Positions 17,092 to 25,506 of a DNA stretch of 44,896 nt are shown here, one piece after another. A program made the translations under genes and the position numbers. This stretch comes from Nitrospirota bacterium (GTDB lineage: Bacteria; Nitrospirota; Leptospirillia; Leptospirillales; Leptospirillaceae). Position 1 is the first letter of the stretch, and every line of letters begins with the position of its first letter. Location of the stretch: the NCBI GenBank assembly GCA_021826965.1, contig JAKAYA010000013.1, forward strand, positions 1 to 44,896, read 5' to 3'. The notes under the pieces were generated by a model. It had not been told where the DNA came from. It did no database searches and saw only the letters and a list, made by a program, of their open reading frames with translations.

Positions 17092-18555
17092 CTAGGCGAT
17101 CCGGTGGTACCCGGCCTCTTCCAAAAGCGAGCGTCCCCGTCCGATCTCCGGGTGAGCGTTGGCGGAAACAGAGTGGTCTTTCGCGTCCGGGAAATCCGGT
17201 CTTTCTCCCCCGCCCGGCTCCCGGCCGGAAAAAGAAGTCTGGGCACCTCCCGGGTCGGTCTGAAACGAAGGCGTGAGGAATGCCGGGGAAGAATCGGATG
17301 AAGGCGGAACGGACGGAGCGGAAGGAACGGACGGAACAAGGGTCGAGACGTCCATCCGCCCCAGAGAAAACCCTTCCCGCTCCAGTCGGTCCCGGAGCGT
17401 TTTTCCAGCGGAAACCAGGGCTTTGCGGACGGACTCGTCCCGGACACGGATTGACAGAGAAACAGTCTTTCCGATGCTCTCCAGATGGACGTGAACCTGC
17501 ACCGGACCCAAAGCCGGAGGATGAACGCGGAGCGTCAGTTCTCCACCTCCCTGGCGAACGGTTTCCATGACCTGCCGGGAAAAGTCCGGCACCTCCGCCG
17601 TTTTTTTCAACACCTCCGGGCTTTCCGGAGCAGATGCAGGGGAAGCTGCGGCGGCAATCGGCCCGGGGGGAAAGGCTTCCTCCCGTGAGGGCTCGACCGG
17701 CCTTTTTCCGGCGGGCACATCCGTCTTTTCCCGAATCATCCCGGACGAAATGCCGGAAAACGCAGGACGGGGAGTCGCCAACTCTTCCGGAGACGGATCA
17801 CGGTCAGAACTGTCTTCTTTTTTTTCTCCCAACCCCGAAGAGAAGGAATCGCCCGGTTCTTTCCGGTCCGGGCCCGGAGACAAAAACGGTGCGGCAATCG
17901 AGATTTCCGTGTTCGCTTCCTTTTTCGAAACCGGAGCCTCTTTGGACAGAAGAGGGGCCTCCTTCGGCTTCGGCCGGGCCTGTTTCGGGGCCGTCACGAA
18001 GGTTTCTCCGGACACATCGCCGAGACCCTCCCGCCGGGGGGGAGGATGTTCACCGGGGAGACCGGCGGACAGGAAAGAAGGCGTCTCTTCCGGAGAAGGC
18101 CGGAGATCGGGACCGCGGTCCGGACGGACGTCCTTCTGAATCGTCTCCGGATTCCGGACAGCGCCTTCGGAGACAGAAGCGACGGCAATCCGGCCAGGCG
18201 AAGCAGGAGGAACCGGTTTTTTCGAAATATCCAAAGGACGGGAAGAAAGAGGTCCGGTCGCCGGAGCATCCGGGAGCGCCTTTCGGCCAGAGGATTTCAC
18301 CGGGATCGTCCTTGAGGTCTTCACAGAAGAAGGGGAGGGTCCGGCGACACTCGGAAGGACGGGAGGGACCGACTCCTTTCCCAGCGTCTGATCGAGATGG
18401 TGGCGGAAGGATTTTTTCCGGAGCGGAGCCGGTCCCCCCGGACGGAACCGTTTCGGGGACGACCGCGAAGAGGCCGGGTCCCGAACGATCCGGGTCCCGG
18501 GAGACGAAGCGGAGGAAGAGCCTCCGGGAGGAAAAAGAGTCGAAATCGATTTCAT
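17092..18555 (-). CDS. fliK: FliK hook-length control protein
   Basis: 487 residues. The first 300 or so are a low-complexity Pro/Ser/Lys/Glu region. The conserved FliK C-terminal domain lies at about 330-410 (GGGELTLRVHPPALGPVQV, then VRKALVSAGKTLRDRLEREG). FliK is the molecular ruler that, at full hook length, acts on FlhB to switch export to filament proteins. The disordered ruler part is poorly conserved, so the call rests on the C-terminal domain and on the position just before flgD and flgE. Confidence 0.9.
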   Translation of the reverse strand: MKSISTLFPPGGSSSASSPGTRIVRDPASSRSSPKRFRPGGPAPLRKKSFRHHLDQTLGKESVPPVLPSVAGPSPSSVKTSRTIPVKSSGRKALPDAPATGPLSSRPLDISKKPVPPASPGRIAVASVSEGAVRNPETIQKDVRPDRGPDLRPSPEETPSFLSAGLPGEHPPPRREGLGDVSGETFVTAPKQARPKPKEAPLLSKEAPVSKKEANTEISIAAPFLSPGPDRKEPGDSFSSGLGEKKEDSSDRDPSPEELATPRPAFSGISSGMIREKTDVPAGKRPVEPSREEAFPPGPIAAAASPASAPESPEVLKKTAEVPDFSRQVMETVRQGGGELTLRVHPPALGPVQVHVHLESIGKTVSLSIRVRDESVRKALVSAGKTLRDRLEREGFSLGRMDVSTLVPSVPSAPSVPPSSDSSPAFLTPSFQTDPGGAQTSFSGREPGGGERPDFPDAKDHSVSANAHPEIGRGRSLLEEAGYHRIA

Positions 18556-18580
18556 GGCCCCATTCCTTACGTGAAAAGAG

Positions 18581-19087
18581 CTACGGAGATCTCCGGAGAT
18601 CCTGTCCGGTCACCGGACGGCTCGTAAGATCCGTCGTGATCCGGATGGCAACTGCGGGATCCACATAGCGCATGATCCGGGACGCCTTCCGTGGATTCAT
18701 GCCGGCGATCAGCACCGCGACCAGTTTTCTGGGCATGATGTCGATCTGGGAGGCCGCCGTCCTTGGGGCCATTTTTTCGTAAATAGCGATCAGCTGCTGA
18801 ATTTTCTTTGATTCGAGCTTTTCGGCAAACGCCCGGTCCCGTGCGATCGCTCTTTCGATCTTCCGGTTGACCGCGATCTGTCTCAGAAGGTCCTGCCTGA
18901 TTTCCAGAAGCCTTTTCTCCTCTTGACGGATCTGAAGCAGACGGTCCGGGGAGGAAGCGGGGGCCGGACTGGTCGAATCTTCGACCGTCCCGGCCGGAAG
19001 GGCCGGGGTTCCGGGCATCGCCCAAAGAAAAAGGGCCAGGACAAAAACCGTAAACCGGGAGAGGCGAATGCCGAAAATGCCGTTCAT
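18581..19087 (-). CDS. MotE-like flagellar chaperone
   Basis: 168 residues. A signal peptide or N-terminal membrane segment (FTVFVLALFLWAMPGTPALPA) is followed by a coiled coil (about 45-105) and a MgtE-N/FliG-like helical domain (IYEKMAPRTAASQIDIMP, LVAVLIAGMNPRKASRIMRYVDP). This layout matches MotE, a periplasmic chaperone for the MotC stator-anchoring protein in rhizobia, and related proteins between fliJ and fliK in many bacteria. The start ATG 19087 overlaps the fliJ stop by four bases (ATGA). The stator role is inferred from the family. Confidence 0.8.
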   Translation of the reverse strand: MNGIFGIRLSRFTVFVLALFLWAMPGTPALPAGTVEDSTSPAPASSPDRLLQIRQEEKRLLEIRQDLLRQIAVNRKIERAIARDRAFAEKLESKKIQQLIAIYEKMAPRTAASQIDIMPRKLVAVLIAGMNPRKASRIMRYVDPAVAIRITTDLTSRPVTGQDLRRSP

Positions 19088-19524
19088 TTTTTCTTCCCCG
19101 GGGCGGATCCCGAATTCCGGGAATGGACCTCTTCCATTCGCCGCTCCTCCCGGTAAGTTCCGATCCGTCGTTGGATCTTCTCTTCCTTCCCGATCAGAAC
19201 GTCGATCTTCTCCACTTCACACCGGGTCGCTGTCCAGTGAAGATTTTTCTCCCGGAACGATTGCTCCGAAGCGGAAACGTCCTGACGGGCGTCCGCCATC
19301 TTCCGGTCCTGCCACGCAAGATACCGATAACACAAGTCCTTCCAGGCCAGCGAATCCGGCTTTTCTTCCAGTGCCTCCAATCCGCCATCCCGACCGCTCA
19401 GAGCATCGGCGAACCGTTTTCGCGCGCTTTCCATTTCCCGACGGGACTTCTCGAGACCCTCTTCCGCCTGTTTCTTCTGCCAGAGGCGATATTTTCGAAG
19501 AGCCTCCAGACGGGCACTGTCCAT
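19084..19524 (-). CDS. fliJ: FliJ export ATPase stalk protein
   Basis: About 146 residues from ATG 19524, preceded by a GGGAG sequence. An upstream extension of the frame would overlap fliI and is unlikely. The sequence is almost wholly charged coiled coil, starting with a short LRKYRLWQKKQAEE helix, as in FliJ. FliJ resembles the gamma stalk of F-type ATPases and couples FliI to FlhA. Sequence conservation in this family is weak, so the call relies on the coiled-coil form, size and position between fliI and motE. Confidence 0.85.
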   Translation of the reverse strand: MDSARLEALRKYRLWQKKQAEEGLEKSRREMESARKRFADALSGRDGGLEALEEKPDSLAWKDLCYRYLAWQDRKMADARQDVSASEQSFREKNLHWTATRCEVEKIDVLIGKEEKIQRRIGTYREERRMEEVHSRNSGSAPGKKK

Positions 19525-19549
19525 CAACACTCCCTCCCGCCGGAAACAA

Positions 19550-20911
19550 TCACGCGACTTCCCCCTGAAGAACGTCTTCCAGTGCCGCGAGACTGTCTTC
19601 GAAAGAAACGCCTTCCCCGGCATCCTGGGAGAGGAACTCCATCATCCGGTGATGAAGGTCGACCGCCAGATCCAGTTCGGGGTCCGTCCCCGAAACGTAG
19701 GCACCGACCCGGATCAAATCCTCCGATTTCCGGTAAAGACTTTCGTACCGCAGGAAGGCGGACGCGAGCGACCGGTGGCGTTCGTCGGCAAGGACCGGCA
19801 TCACCCGGGACCGGCTGTGCAAAAGATCCACCGACGGATAGATCCCTTCCGCCGCCAGATCCCGGGACAGAAGAATGTGGCCGTCCAGAATGGCGGCCAG
19901 GGCGTCCGACAAGGGATCCGATGTCATGTCGACACCCTCCACGAGCACCGTGTAGATTCCGGTGATACTGCCTTCGCCCTCGATGCCTCCGGCTCTTTCC
20001 ACAAAACGGGGGAGCTGGGCGAAGACCGAGGGGGTGTATCCTCTCGCCGTCGGCGGCTCTCCCGTCGCAAGGCCGATTTCCCGGAGCGCCATGGCAAAGC
20101 GCGTCAACGAATCCATGACAAACAGGACGTTCCGGTTCTGTCTCCGGAAGTATTCCGCCACACTCATCGCAAAAAGCGCCCCTCTCACCCTCAGAAGAGA
20201 CGGCTGGTCTCCCGTCGACACGATCACGACCGAACGCGACAGTCCTTCGTTCCCCAGATCGCGCTCCAGAAATTCCCGGACTTCCCGGCCACGCTCCCCG
20301 ATCAGCGCCACGACGCTGACATCTACATCCGCTTCCCGGGCCATCATTCCCAGAAGCGTACTTTTTCCGACACCCGCGCCGGCGAACAGCCCCACCTTCT
20401 GTCCCTGTCCCAGGGTCAAAAGTGCGTTGAGCGAACGGACACGGGTGTCCAGGACCGTATCGACCCGGCTCCGGACGAGAGGATTCACCGGTTCGCCGTA
20501 AAGGGGAACAGGAACAAGACCCGCCGGATCGGCTTCCCCGTCCAGGGCATGGCCCATCGGATCGAGCACCCGCCCCAGAAACTGGTCGGACACCCACGCC
20601 TGAGGCTTTTTTTCCCGACAGGAGACAGAGAGTCCCGGACGGATGCCCCGGAGTTCGCCCAGCGGCATCAGGAGCGAACGCCCTTCCCGAAAACCGACGA
20701 CTTCCGCCGGCACGGGAGGCTCGGCGCCGATCGAGCAGATTTCTCCGATCCCGAGTTCGATTCCGCGCGCTTCGATCATGAGTCCGACCCCCTCTACGAC
20801 CGATCCCTCCCGGACGAACGGGTCCCAATGCCCCACCGCGGATCCGAGCGCGGACAGCTTTCGGGAAAAAGCCCTTTCAAGGCCGAAGCGGACGTCTGCA
20901 AGTCCGTTCAT
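19550..20911 (-). CDS. fliI: FliI flagellar export ATPase
   Basis: 453 residues, an F1-beta-like ATPase. The P-loop GAGVGKST lies at 178-185. Further motifs are VALIGERGREVREF, VLFVMDSLTRFAMALREI (Walker B), and GSITGIYTVLVEGVD followed by DGHILLSRDLA. It energises loading of export substrates with FliH and FliJ. The start ATG 20911 overlaps the fliH stop by four bases. Confidence 0.97.
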   Translation of the reverse strand: MNGLADVRFGLERAFSRKLSALGSAVGHWDPFVREGSVVEGVGLMIEARGIELGIGEICSIGAEPPVPAEVVGFREGRSLLMPLGELRGIRPGLSVSCREKKPQAWVSDQFLGRVLDPMGHALDGEADPAGLVPVPLYGEPVNPLVRSRVDTVLDTRVRSLNALLTLGQGQKVGLFAGAGVGKSTLLGMMAREADVDVSVVALIGERGREVREFLERDLGNEGLSRSVVIVSTGDQPSLLRVRGALFAMSVAEYFRRQNRNVLFVMDSLTRFAMALREIGLATGEPPTARGYTPSVFAQLPRFVERAGGIEGEGSITGIYTVLVEGVDMTSDPLSDALAAILDGHILLSRDLAAEGIYPSVDLLHSRSRVMPVLADERHRSLASAFLRYESLYRKSEDLIRVGAYVSGTDPELDLAVDLHHRMMEFLSQDAGEGVSFEDSLAALEDVLQGEVA

Positions 20912-21567
20912 CGCGCCATGACCTCCCGCAGACGGGTTTCGAGGTCCCCGAGCGCCCTGGCCAGGCTGAAGGCGACCGCCTGGTCCCGGATGGAAAGCCG
21001 GATATCCGTTCCCGACAGGCTTCCCGTCGCCCCCGGCCGGATCTTTCTGTCCGCAAGACCGGCGAACCAGTCCGGAAGATGACTTTCAAGCCACGCAAAC
21101 ATTTCCGGTGAGAAAAACAGGTCGGCTTCCTGATCCCGCCCCCATTCCGCGACCAGGGTTTCCACCAGGAACCGAACGCCTTCGGGCCGGACGAGGTTGT
21201 CACCCAGGAGACGAGTCACCGCCGAAAGAACGACAGAAGACAGGATGTCCGTCTTCTTCTCCAGTTCTTCGCCCAAAAGACGGGGCAATAGGTCGGACCA
21301 GGCCTCCAGAGCGTCACGGATTTCCGCCGCGTCTTCCTGACCCTTGGCAAAACCGTCCCGGTACCCTACCCGGTAGCCTTCTTCCCGGGCCTTGTCCTCC
21401 AGGGATTTCAGCCAGAGGGACTGGGCCAGTCCATCCTGCTCCATCGAAACCGGGTCGTCTTTTCGCTCCCTTTCTTTGCGGGAAGAGGACCGGTCGCCTC
21501 CCGAAAAAAGATCCTGAAAGCCTTGGCTCGTAATGCGAGAGCCCGATTTTTCGTCCTTGTCGATCAT
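20908..21567 (-). CDS. fliH: FliH export ATPase regulator
   Basis: 219 residues. A charged N-terminus is followed by a Gly-containing segment, AREEGYRVGYRDGFAKGQEDA (about 56-76), typical of the FliH GxxxG helix. A C-terminal domain follows (about 110-215, similar to the ATP-synthase delta subunit). FliH holds FliI in a complex and tethers it to the C-ring. Its position between fliG and fliI supports the call. Confidence 0.9.
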   Translation of the reverse strand: MIDKDEKSGSRITSQGFQDLFSGGDRSSSRKERERKDDPVSMEQDGLAQSLWLKSLEDKAREEGYRVGYRDGFAKGQEDAAEIRDALEAWSDLLPRLLGEELEKKTDILSSVVLSAVTRLLGDNLVRPEGVRFLVETLVAEWGRDQEADLFFSPEMFAWLESHLPDWFAGLADRKIRPGATGSLSGTDIRLSIRDQAVAFSLARALGDLETRLREVMAR

Positions 21568-21594
21568 GGTTTTTCCTCTTTTCCGGATCTCCGG

Positions 21595-22599
21595 TCAGAC
21601 GATTTTTTCGCCACCGCGCCCGGCGATGACAAGCTTTCCCTCGCCTTCGAGCCTGCGGACGATCTTCAGGATCTCGGCCTGGGCCGCCTCGACTTCCCGG
21701 AGAGGGATACCGCCCATGGACTCCATGTCGTCCTTCAGCACCGTCTGGGCCCGCGTGGACATGTTCGACAGGAACTTCTCCCGGATCTGCTCCGACGCTC
21801 CGCGAAGCGCCTTGACCAGAGATTCTCTCGGAATCGCCTGCAGGATGGCCTGGATCCCCCGGTTGTCCACCATGAGAAGATCATCGAAGACGAACATGAG
21901 AGACCGGATCTGTTCCGCCAGTGTCTGGTCGTTCTGGCTCACGTAATCCAGAACGACTTCCGCCGAAGACCTGTCCATCTCGTTCAGCAGGTTGGCCACC
22001 TTTTCGATCCGGCTCGATCCTCCGCTGGAACGGGCCGCACCCATCATCTGCATTTCGGTCGACAGCACTTCCTCCAGATCCCGGAGAACCTGAGGATTGA
22101 TGTCATCGAGGGTCGCCATCCGGAAGACCACATCGGCCCGCAAAAGTTCCGGCAGATACGACAGGACGCTGGACGTCTGTCCCGGATTCAGGTAGCTCAG
22201 GACAAGCGCGATCGTCTGGGGGTGTTCCTGGCGAATCAGGTTCGCGATGGATTTGGGATCCATCCATTTCAGCGACTGGAGACTGCTTCCCTCCTGATCG
22301 TTCATCATCTCGAGAATCTTGTCCGCCTGCTCCTTCCCCAAAGACTTCTCGAGAATGGCCCGCATATATTTCTCGCCGGTGTTCGGCAATCCCCGCGTCA
22401 TTTTGTAAAGCATGGAAAACTCGTCGAGAACGGCGTCCACTTCTTCCTGCTGGATATCGCCCATCTGGGTGATCAGGTTGCTGATCAGCGCCACTTCCTT
22501 CGGCTCCAGATTCTTCAGGATTTCCGCCGCGGCGTCGGGCCCGACGGTCGCGATAAAGATCGCGGCTTTTTCGAGACCCGTCAGCTTTCTTTTGGCCAC
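21595..22599 (-). CDS. fliG: FliG flagellar motor switch protein
   Basis: 334 residues. Three helical FliG domains are recognisable. The N-terminal one contacts FliF (LTGLEKAAIFIATVGPDAAAEILKNL). The middle one has EHPQTIALVLSYL, the EHPQ patch that contacts FliM. The C-terminal one carries the charged torque helix (QIREKFLSNMSTRAQTVLKDDME). The start is GTG 22599 with GGAGG upstream. FliM, the usual partner of the middle domain, is not in the window. Confidence 0.97.
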   Translation of the reverse strand: MAKRKLTGLEKAAIFIATVGPDAAAEILKNLEPKEVALISNLITQMGDIQQEEVDAVLDEFSMLYKMTRGLPNTGEKYMRAILEKSLGKEQADKILEMMNDQEGSSLQSLKWMDPKSIANLIRQEHPQTIALVLSYLNPGQTSSVLSYLPELLRADVVFRMATLDDINPQVLRDLEEVLSTEMQMMGAARSSGGSSRIEKVANLLNEMDRSSAEVVLDYVSQNDQTLAEQIRSLMFVFDDLLMVDNRGIQAILQAIPRESLVKALRGASEQIREKFLSNMSTRAQTVLKDDMESMGGIPLREVEAAQAEILKIVRRLEGEGKLVIAGRGGEKIV

Positions 22600-22623
22600 T
22601 CCCTTGCCTCCGGTTCCCTGTCC

Positions 22624-24219
22624 CTATTTTTCCTTCAGCCAGCTCCGGACCACGGTCGCCGCCTGTCCCGGATCCTCCTGGGTCATCCGGGCGACTTCAT
22701 CCCTCGAAGAACGGACCGCTTCGGCGACCTCTTCCTTACCAAAAGAGGGTCCCGTCGCCGGCTGCATCGTAGCCGGCTCAGGCTTCCACTGTACCATGGC
22801 CTTCAACAGCGGCCGAAGCACCAGGAGGCTGAAGATGACCAGCAAAAGCCCTCCCAGGAAAATTTCGAGAAGCGGCACGAACGGAGCCAGCTTTTCCTGG
22901 AAACTCTGGTCGATGTTCTTGGCGGCCGGAACGGCCGACCCGCTGAAGGGAACGGAAAGAACCACCACCTGGTCGCCCCTCGACCGATCATAACCGATCG
23001 CGTTCTGGACGATCCGGGTAAAATCCTGGATTTCCTGAGGATTTCGGGGTTGCATGACGGTTTTCGGCCCGGTTTTCGCCTGGATCGTCACCGGCACGGC
23101 GTTGACCAGAACCGACACCGAAATCCGCCGGAGATTCCCCACCGGCTCCCTCACACGCTGATCGGTATGGCTCACATGATAATGGGCGATCTGTTTCTTC
23201 TTCGAATACCGGGTTTCGGCGGTGTTTTTCGGGCCCATCGGCGGAGAGGCCACCTTGCCGTTGGCGCCGGGCATATTCGACAGAACACCCGGAACGCCGA
23301 TCGGGAGGATCCGGCTTCCGGTCGACTTCTCCCGGATCTGTTCACGGTCTTTCAGGACACGGCCGTTGGGATCCCATGTCCGGCTCGATTTCTCGACCTG
23401 CCGGAAATTCAGTTCGGCGCTGACACGGACCACCGACTGGTCGGGCCCCAGAACCTTGTCGAGCATCGACTGGAGCTGGTGCTGGACCGACTGTTCCACT
23501 TCCCGCTGGTAGGACAACTGGGCTTCCGTCAGTTCTCCCGGAACGACTCCCCGTCGCTTTCGGTTCAGAATCTGTCCTTCCGTGTCGACCACGGTCACCC
23601 GACTCGCCGTCAGCCCGGGAACGGCATTGGCAACCAGATGGACGATCCCGTTCACCTGCGGATGCTCGAGGGTCATCCCGGGCTTCAGCCGGACGAGAAC
23701 CGACGCGTGGGACTGGTCCGGCTCCCGGAGAAAGACTGTCCGGCGCGGCAGGACGATCGACACCCGGGCGAGAGCGATGGGGGTCATCTCCTCGATGGTG
23801 CGATCCAGCTCCGTCTGAAGGGCTTCCAGATACTGTACCCGCTGAACGAAATCGGTCGTGGCCAGAGACGGATGGTTGAACAGGTCGAAACCGGCTCCGT
23901 GATGACGGGGAAGGCCTTCGTCCGCCAGTTCCATCCGAAGAGCATAGACCTGTCCACTCGGAACCCGGACGACGCTCCCCTTTTTCGACAGGTGATAAGG
24001 CACTCCCAGACGGTTCAGCCGGCCCTGGATCGCCATCGAATCCCCCGGGGAGAGGTTCGAGAAAAGGACGGCTTCGCCGTTGGTCTTCTCCATCATCGAA
24101 AAGAAGACACCGCCGGCGATCATCCCGACAAAAACCAGCAGCACCGTCAACCGGCGCGCAACAGGCATCTGTAAAAACCGGTCCAGAAGATTCTGAAAGA
24201 TCTGCCTCACCCCGTCCAT
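22624..24219 (-). CDS. fliF: FliF MS-ring protein
   Basis: 531 residues from ATG 24219, which has AGGAGGAAGG about eight bases upstream; an upstream in-frame GTG (24240) would overlap that ribosome site. Membrane segments lie near 22-42 and near 440-460. Between them are the ring-building motifs (NGEAVLFSNLSPGDS, YALRMELADEGLPR, SLATTDFVQRVQYLEALQTELDRTI). The C-terminal cytosolic tail binds FliG. FliF is the platform on which the switch and export gate are built. Confidence 0.96.
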   Translation of the reverse strand: MDGVRQIFQNLLDRFLQMPVARRLTVLLVFVGMIAGGVFFSMMEKTNGEAVLFSNLSPGDSMAIQGRLNRLGVPYHLSKKGSVVRVPSGQVYALRMELADEGLPRHHGAGFDLFNHPSLATTDFVQRVQYLEALQTELDRTIEEMTPIALARVSIVLPRRTVFLREPDQSHASVLVRLKPGMTLEHPQVNGIVHLVANAVPGLTASRVTVVDTEGQILNRKRRGVVPGELTEAQLSYQREVEQSVQHQLQSMLDKVLGPDQSVVRVSAELNFRQVEKSSRTWDPNGRVLKDREQIREKSTGSRILPIGVPGVLSNMPGANGKVASPPMGPKNTAETRYSKKKQIAHYHVSHTDQRVREPVGNLRRISVSVLVNAVPVTIQAKTGPKTVMQPRNPQEIQDFTRIVQNAIGYDRSRGDQVVVLSVPFSGSAVPAAKNIDQSFQEKLAPFVPLLEIFLGGLLLVIFSLLVLRPLLKAMVQWKPEPATMQPATGPSFGKEEVAEAVRSSRDEVARMTQEDPGQAATVVRSWLKEK

Positions 24220-24268
24220 CGTCTTTGCCTTCCTCCTCACGTTATTCCGTCAGTGCCGGTCGGACCGA

Positions 24269-24598
24269 TCACATCGGCATATTCATGACGTCCTGATAGG
24301 CGCGGACAATCCGGTCGCGGACCTGCATCATCAGCTGAAAGGAGACATCGGCCTGCGACATGGCAACCATTGTCTGATGCAGCGTCACCCCGTCCTGGCC
24401 GGTCGAAAAATCCTGGATGGTCTTGTCTGCCTCGTTCTGCATCTGGTTCACCTTTTCCATCGAATCCTTCAGAACGTGCAGGAAGGACGCTTCTCCCGAT
24501 TCCCCTCCGGACAATTTTTCGGCCTTGTCGCTTCTCTCCAGAGGAGACAGCTCTCCCGCCGGGAGGATGGATCTTGCGTGAAGCGGATCGTCTATCAT
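24269..24598 (-). CDS. fliE: FliE MS-ring/rod junction protein
   Basis: 109 residues. The first 35 residues are variable; the conserved part has SFLHVLKDSMEKVNQMQNEADK, then HQTMVAMSQADVSFQLMMQVRDRIVRAYQDVMNM, typical of FliE. It links the MS ring to the rod and opens the export gate. ATG 24598 has GGAGGGG upstream. It lies between flgC and fliF, the standard order. Confidence 0.95.
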   Translation of the reverse strand: MIDDPLHARSILPAGELSPLERSDKAEKLSGGESGEASFLHVLKDSMEKVNQMQNEADKTIQDFSTGQDGVTLHQTMVAMSQADVSFQLMMQVRDRIVRAYQDVMNMPM

Positions 24599-24640
24599 CG
24601 ATTTTCCCCTCCGGGCATTTCTGCGCTGCCCCGATGGTCA

Positions 24641-25078
24641 TCAGGCATGGATTGTCAGATCTTTCCGGGCCATCTGCTTGGTGTTGTCCAGAGCCGTCAG
24701 ATTGGATTCGTACGCCCGGGACGCGTCGAGGAGGTTCACCATCTCTTCGAGCTTGCTGACATTCGGACGCAGGACGTATCCCGAACGGTCCGCGTCGGGG
24801 CTGCCGGGATCGTAAACCCGGTTGAGAGGCCGGGGATCCTTGACCATCCCCATGACCCGCACTTCCTTGACAGGACTTTCCTTCGGACTTCGGAGAACGT
24901 CGAAAAAGGAACGGCCAGGCTGGACGGCCGCAAAAACCACATCCCGACGCTCGAAAACCCCCCGGGGGTTGCCGTGGACGGACTGGCTGTTCGCCAGATT
25001 GCCCGACAAAACGTTCATGCGGACCCGCTCGGCCTCCATGCCGCCGGCCGCGATGCGCATGGCATCCGAAAAACCCAT
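24641..25078 (-). CDS. flgC: FlgC proximal rod protein
   Basis: 145 residues. The rod signature is MRIAAGGMEAERVRMNVLSGNLANSQS (about 6-32), with the usual VRVMGMVKDPRPLNRVYDPGSPDAD loop and the C-terminal coiled region EEMVNLLDASRAYESNLTALD. It is exported early to build the rod. ATG 25078 has GGGAGG directly upstream and follows flgB by two bases. Confidence 0.95.
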   Translation of the reverse strand: MGFSDAMRIAAGGMEAERVRMNVLSGNLANSQSVHGNPRGVFERRDVVFAAVQPGRSFFDVLRSPKESPVKEVRVMGMVKDPRPLNRVYDPGSPDADRSGYVLRPNVSKLEEMVNLLDASRAYESNLTALDNTKQMARKDLTIHA

Positions 25079-25080
25079 CC

Positions 25081-25455
25081 CTACCTCCCTTCACCGCGGA
25101 TGGCGTCGCCCATCATCCGGTATTTCCAGGCCACCATTGAAGCGGCGGCATTGTAGTTCCCCGTATTGGAAGCAATCTTTTCCATCTCCATCTCGATGTT
25201 GACCGTATTGAGATCGTTCCCCACCGTTTCATCCGGGTTGATGATCAAGGACCCTTCGACCCGGTCGAGCGATTCGCGGTCGTCCTTTTCGAGGGCCTTC
25301 GCCAGCTGGCTTTTGAAGGAAAGGTCCCGGGCCTGGTATCCGGGAGTGTCCTGGTTGGCCACATTCGAAACCAGAAGAAGGTGGCGGCGGCTCCGGATAT
25401 CCAGATCCTTCCCCAACAGATCGATCGTTCGGTCAAACAGATGGACATGTGCCAT
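25081..25455 (-). CDS. flgB: FlgB proximal rod protein
   Basis: 124 residues from ATG 25455 (GGGAGG seven bases upstream; an upstream in-frame ATG would place the ribosome site inside the gene). Recognisable features are LFDRTIDLLGKDLDIRSRRHLLLVSNVANQDTPGYQARDLSF and the C-terminal NTGNYNAAASMVAWKYRMM. First gene of the basal-body operon, directly behind a sigma-54 promoter. Confidence 0.95.
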   Translation of the reverse strand: MAHVHLFDRTIDLLGKDLDIRSRRHLLLVSNVANQDTPGYQARDLSFKSQLAKALEKDDRESLDRVEGSLIINPDETVGNDLNTVNIEMEMEKIASNTGNYNAAASMVAWKYRMMGDAIRGEGR

Positions 25456-25487
25456 TTTTTCCTCCCGTTTCATGACCACTGCGAAAA

Positions 25488-25503
25488 AGCAATTCCTGTT
25501 CCA
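25488..25503 (-). promoter_or_regulatory. Sigma-54 promoter of the flgB operon
   Basis: The minus-strand sequence TGGAACAGGAATTGCT matches TGGCAC-N5-TTGCT at all but one position and has the required GG-N10-GC spacing. It begins four bases after the stop of the upstream regulator gene, and the predicted transcript would start about 20 bases before the flgB ATG. It probably drives flgB through flgE under RpoN and the neighbouring regulator. Confidence 0.82.
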
Positions 25504-25506
25504 CCC

